Below, piece by piece: positions 62,587 to 64,000 of a DNA stretch of 64,000 nucleotides; the first letter of the stretch is position 1; each line of letters begins with the position of its first letter. The position numbers and the translations under genes were made by a program. The DNA lies in NCBI GenBank assembly GCA_934045075.1, contig OW203731.1, forward strand, positions 14,517,062-14,581,061, in the 5' to 3' direction. This stretch comes from Yponomeuta sedellus. Its lineage: Eukaryota; Arthropoda; Insecta; Lepidoptera; Yponomeutidae. The notes under the pieces were generated by a model. It was not told where the DNA came from. It saw only the letters and a program-made list of their open reading frames with translations, and made no database searches.

Positions 62587-63059
62587 ATGATGCCAAAAAT
62601 ATCAAAGAAAACTGTTTTGAACAGTGAATGCGTGAGTTTGTAATTCGTTTGCTCGAATATTTCACGCGCGAAAACCAAAGCCGTGGTCCGCTTCTGGCAT
62701 TGGAGCGAGTGTGTGACAGAGTTGCGGATGCTCTTGTTATTGGACGATCTACGGTGGTCGTATTAGCAAAGAAAAGTACGGATAGTCATCAAGCGAGATG
62801 CCAGAAGATGAAGTGATTAAAAAACTTTCATCGCCAAATAAAGAGAATAAAAACTTCTTCCGTCACAGAGGTTGATGGTTTTGTTGCCGCCGCAATCCAC
62901 AACCACATATACACATATTACTCAAGAGGACAATTACCCACATTAAAAAAATTGGGAGCGTCACTTAAAGAGGCAAATTTGTTTATTCAAATTTGTAGCC
63001 TACCATCATTGGCTAAAATTCTAAGAAAAATTGGGTTTTCATATAAAAAGAGCGTTTAA
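62587..63059 (+). pseudogene. Transposase N-terminal (HTH) region, no catalytic domain
   Basis: ATG at 62587 opens MMPKISKKTVLNSE; a one-base shift near 62626 leads to REFVIRLLEYFTRENQSRG, PLLALERVCDRVADALVIGR, then a stop at 62814, and the same frame resumes with VTEVDGFVAAAIHNHIYTYY, GQLPTLKKLGASLKEANLF and LAKILRKIGFSYKKS before the stop at 63057. This helical, DNA-binding-type region precedes the DDE catalytic domain in an insect transposase family I know from Lepidoptera. The family normally continues into the catalytic domain; here it ends. Two disabling changes and the deletion make it inactive. Confidence 0.7.
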
Positions 63060-63299
63060 AAGAAAATTGTAATCAGAAACTGATTTAGGGATATTACGAT
63101 ACACCTCTACTTGAATAAAACTTTGTAAAATAATATTTCTCGTGTTTGATTTAATGTTTCCAACTTCTCGAAATTCTTTTTTCCATACATGTTACTATCA
63201 CACACTCTTTAAGTGACATTTGATGTCGACATTGTCCCATTCCCAGCCCTGTTAGTGTGACAGCTGTCGTGGAGCTCAAGCTATATTTTACAGACTATA

Positions 63300-64000
63300 G
63301 ACCTTTTAAATGTCTATCCAAATAGTTATGCAGTCTCCTTCTTATACTAACAGTGCTATAGGAAAGTCGCCAATAACGAAACTGAGTGGGATGTCAAGGC
63401 TAATGAGCTGTCGATCGTACGCAGCATCTTTGCATTTTAGTTGCGAAGTAGACCGTAACACAACTGAATAAGGGACACGCATGTAAAGGTGGAGGTGATG
63501 TCGACCCAGTGTACATTTGGTTAATTGTTTCGAATAAAACGTATCGGTCACTACTACTAGGCCAAAAAACGATTTGTGCGACTGAATTCACGAGCAATCA
63601 GTTACGCCGTTCACATTCCTCTAATTAAAAAAAAAACTAGGAACTGCTAAAGCGTTAATTTCATGGATTTCTGCATAAGCTAAGCCCAGATTACATCGTG
63701 CAACCGACGGACAATCAGAGCGTGACTTTTGATACCTATACCTACTAATGCCGATTGCCGTTATTTTGCCATCATAAAACGCGTACGTTTACCACTCAGA
63801 TAATAGGCTGTTCTCATTCGAGCCTAAACTCTAGCACACTACTTTTTATACTTCGGATACTTACTACCGCACTCAGAGACGTCCATTAAATTTAATGTTT
63901 ATTCAAATATCATTATCTTTCAATTATTATCAATGAAACACAAAGGGACAACAGCACATTTACCGGAGATGAACTTTAATTGACATTTCTGAGTGCAGCG
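63300..64000. other. No gene; possible MITE at 63412-63506
   Basis: gcatgtaaaggtggaggtgatgtcgac-like right arm (split here as gcatgtaaaggtggagg and tgatgtcgac) suggests a degraded member of the 61284/36177 MITE type. The rest is not recognised. Confidence 0.35.

Larger units (their letters stand above)
61829..63297 (+). mobile_element. IS630/Tc1-type TIR element, 1469 bp, TA-flanked
   Basis: TA is at 61827-61828 and 63298-63299. The ends are inverted repeats of about 40 bp (tagtctgtaaaatatagc, then gagctccrcgacagctgtca; one mismatch). TA duplication and the coding remnant at 62587-63059 fit the IS630/Tc1/mariner group. The catalytic part of the transposase is missing, so the copy depends on help in trans. 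It also holds two adjacent perfect hairpins. Confidence 0.8.

Overview
The window looks like animal nuclear DNA, most probably from a moth or butterfly (Lepidoptera). It is AT-rich and has no compact operon-like coding. It is full of repeat types I know from lepidopteran genomes: RTE-like LINEs with microsatellite tails, tRNA-derived SINEs, a 5S-rRNA-derived SINE, many short inverted-repeat elements and a BEL/Pao retrotransposon. No species can be named from the sequence alone.

Only one piece of likely host coding sequence was found: a 61-bp exon-like segment at 23695-23755 (+). It has a good acceptor and donor, and its peptide resembles the start of the ATP-binding domain of ABCG (White/ABCG1-type) transporters. 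If that is right, the window is largely intron of such a gene, and the rest is transposon sediment.

Repeat families named here: '5S-SINE' (about 350 bp, 5S rRNA-like head, 14 full or partial copies); 'tSINE-1' (tRNA-like module ending in a short tail, several copies capped by inverted repeats beginning aatgcactaacccgtgct); 'tSINE-2' (tRNA-like head with an aatatttattatttatt tail); 'tSINE-3' (Gly-tRNA-like head); 'tSINE-4' (Lys-tRNA-like head); 'tSINE-5'; 'SINE-L'; 'element A'; 'IR family E'; and several LINE 3' ends.

Layout. 0-13 kb: MITE and SINE debris, two 5S-SINEs near 4 kb, an RTE 3' end with a (TATG)n tail near 6 kb, a long (GTAT)n array at 9.6-10 kb, and a four-unit tandem array made from a LINE 3' end at 11.7-12.2 kb. 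13-21 kb: nested insertions (a TTAA-flanked MITE inside element A; a LINE with a 13-bp target duplication inside a long inverted-repeat element), another RTE end, and a CR1/Jockey-like LINE fragment with a (GTGA)n tail. 21-32 kb: a capped tSINE-1, mariner remains, the ABCG-like exon, a PIF/Harbinger element inserted into another inverted-repeat element, and an RTE fragment inside a 40-bp TIR element. 32-52 kb: scattered SINEs, MITEs and LINE ends with long stretches where nothing is recognised. 52.57-59.59 kb: a nearly intact BEL/Pao element with 484-bp LTRs that differ at one position, a 5-bp target duplication, gag-pol, and one frame break before the last domain. 60-64 kb: tSINE-2 copies and a TA-flanked IS630/Tc1-type element that keeps only the N-terminal part of its transposase and contains two perfect hairpins.

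Two themes recur. LINE and SINE 3' ends turn into long microsatellites or satellite-like arrays. Short perfect palindromes appear repeatedly, one of them demonstrably created inside a LINE fragment. All family assignments were made by eye; no database or alignment program was used.
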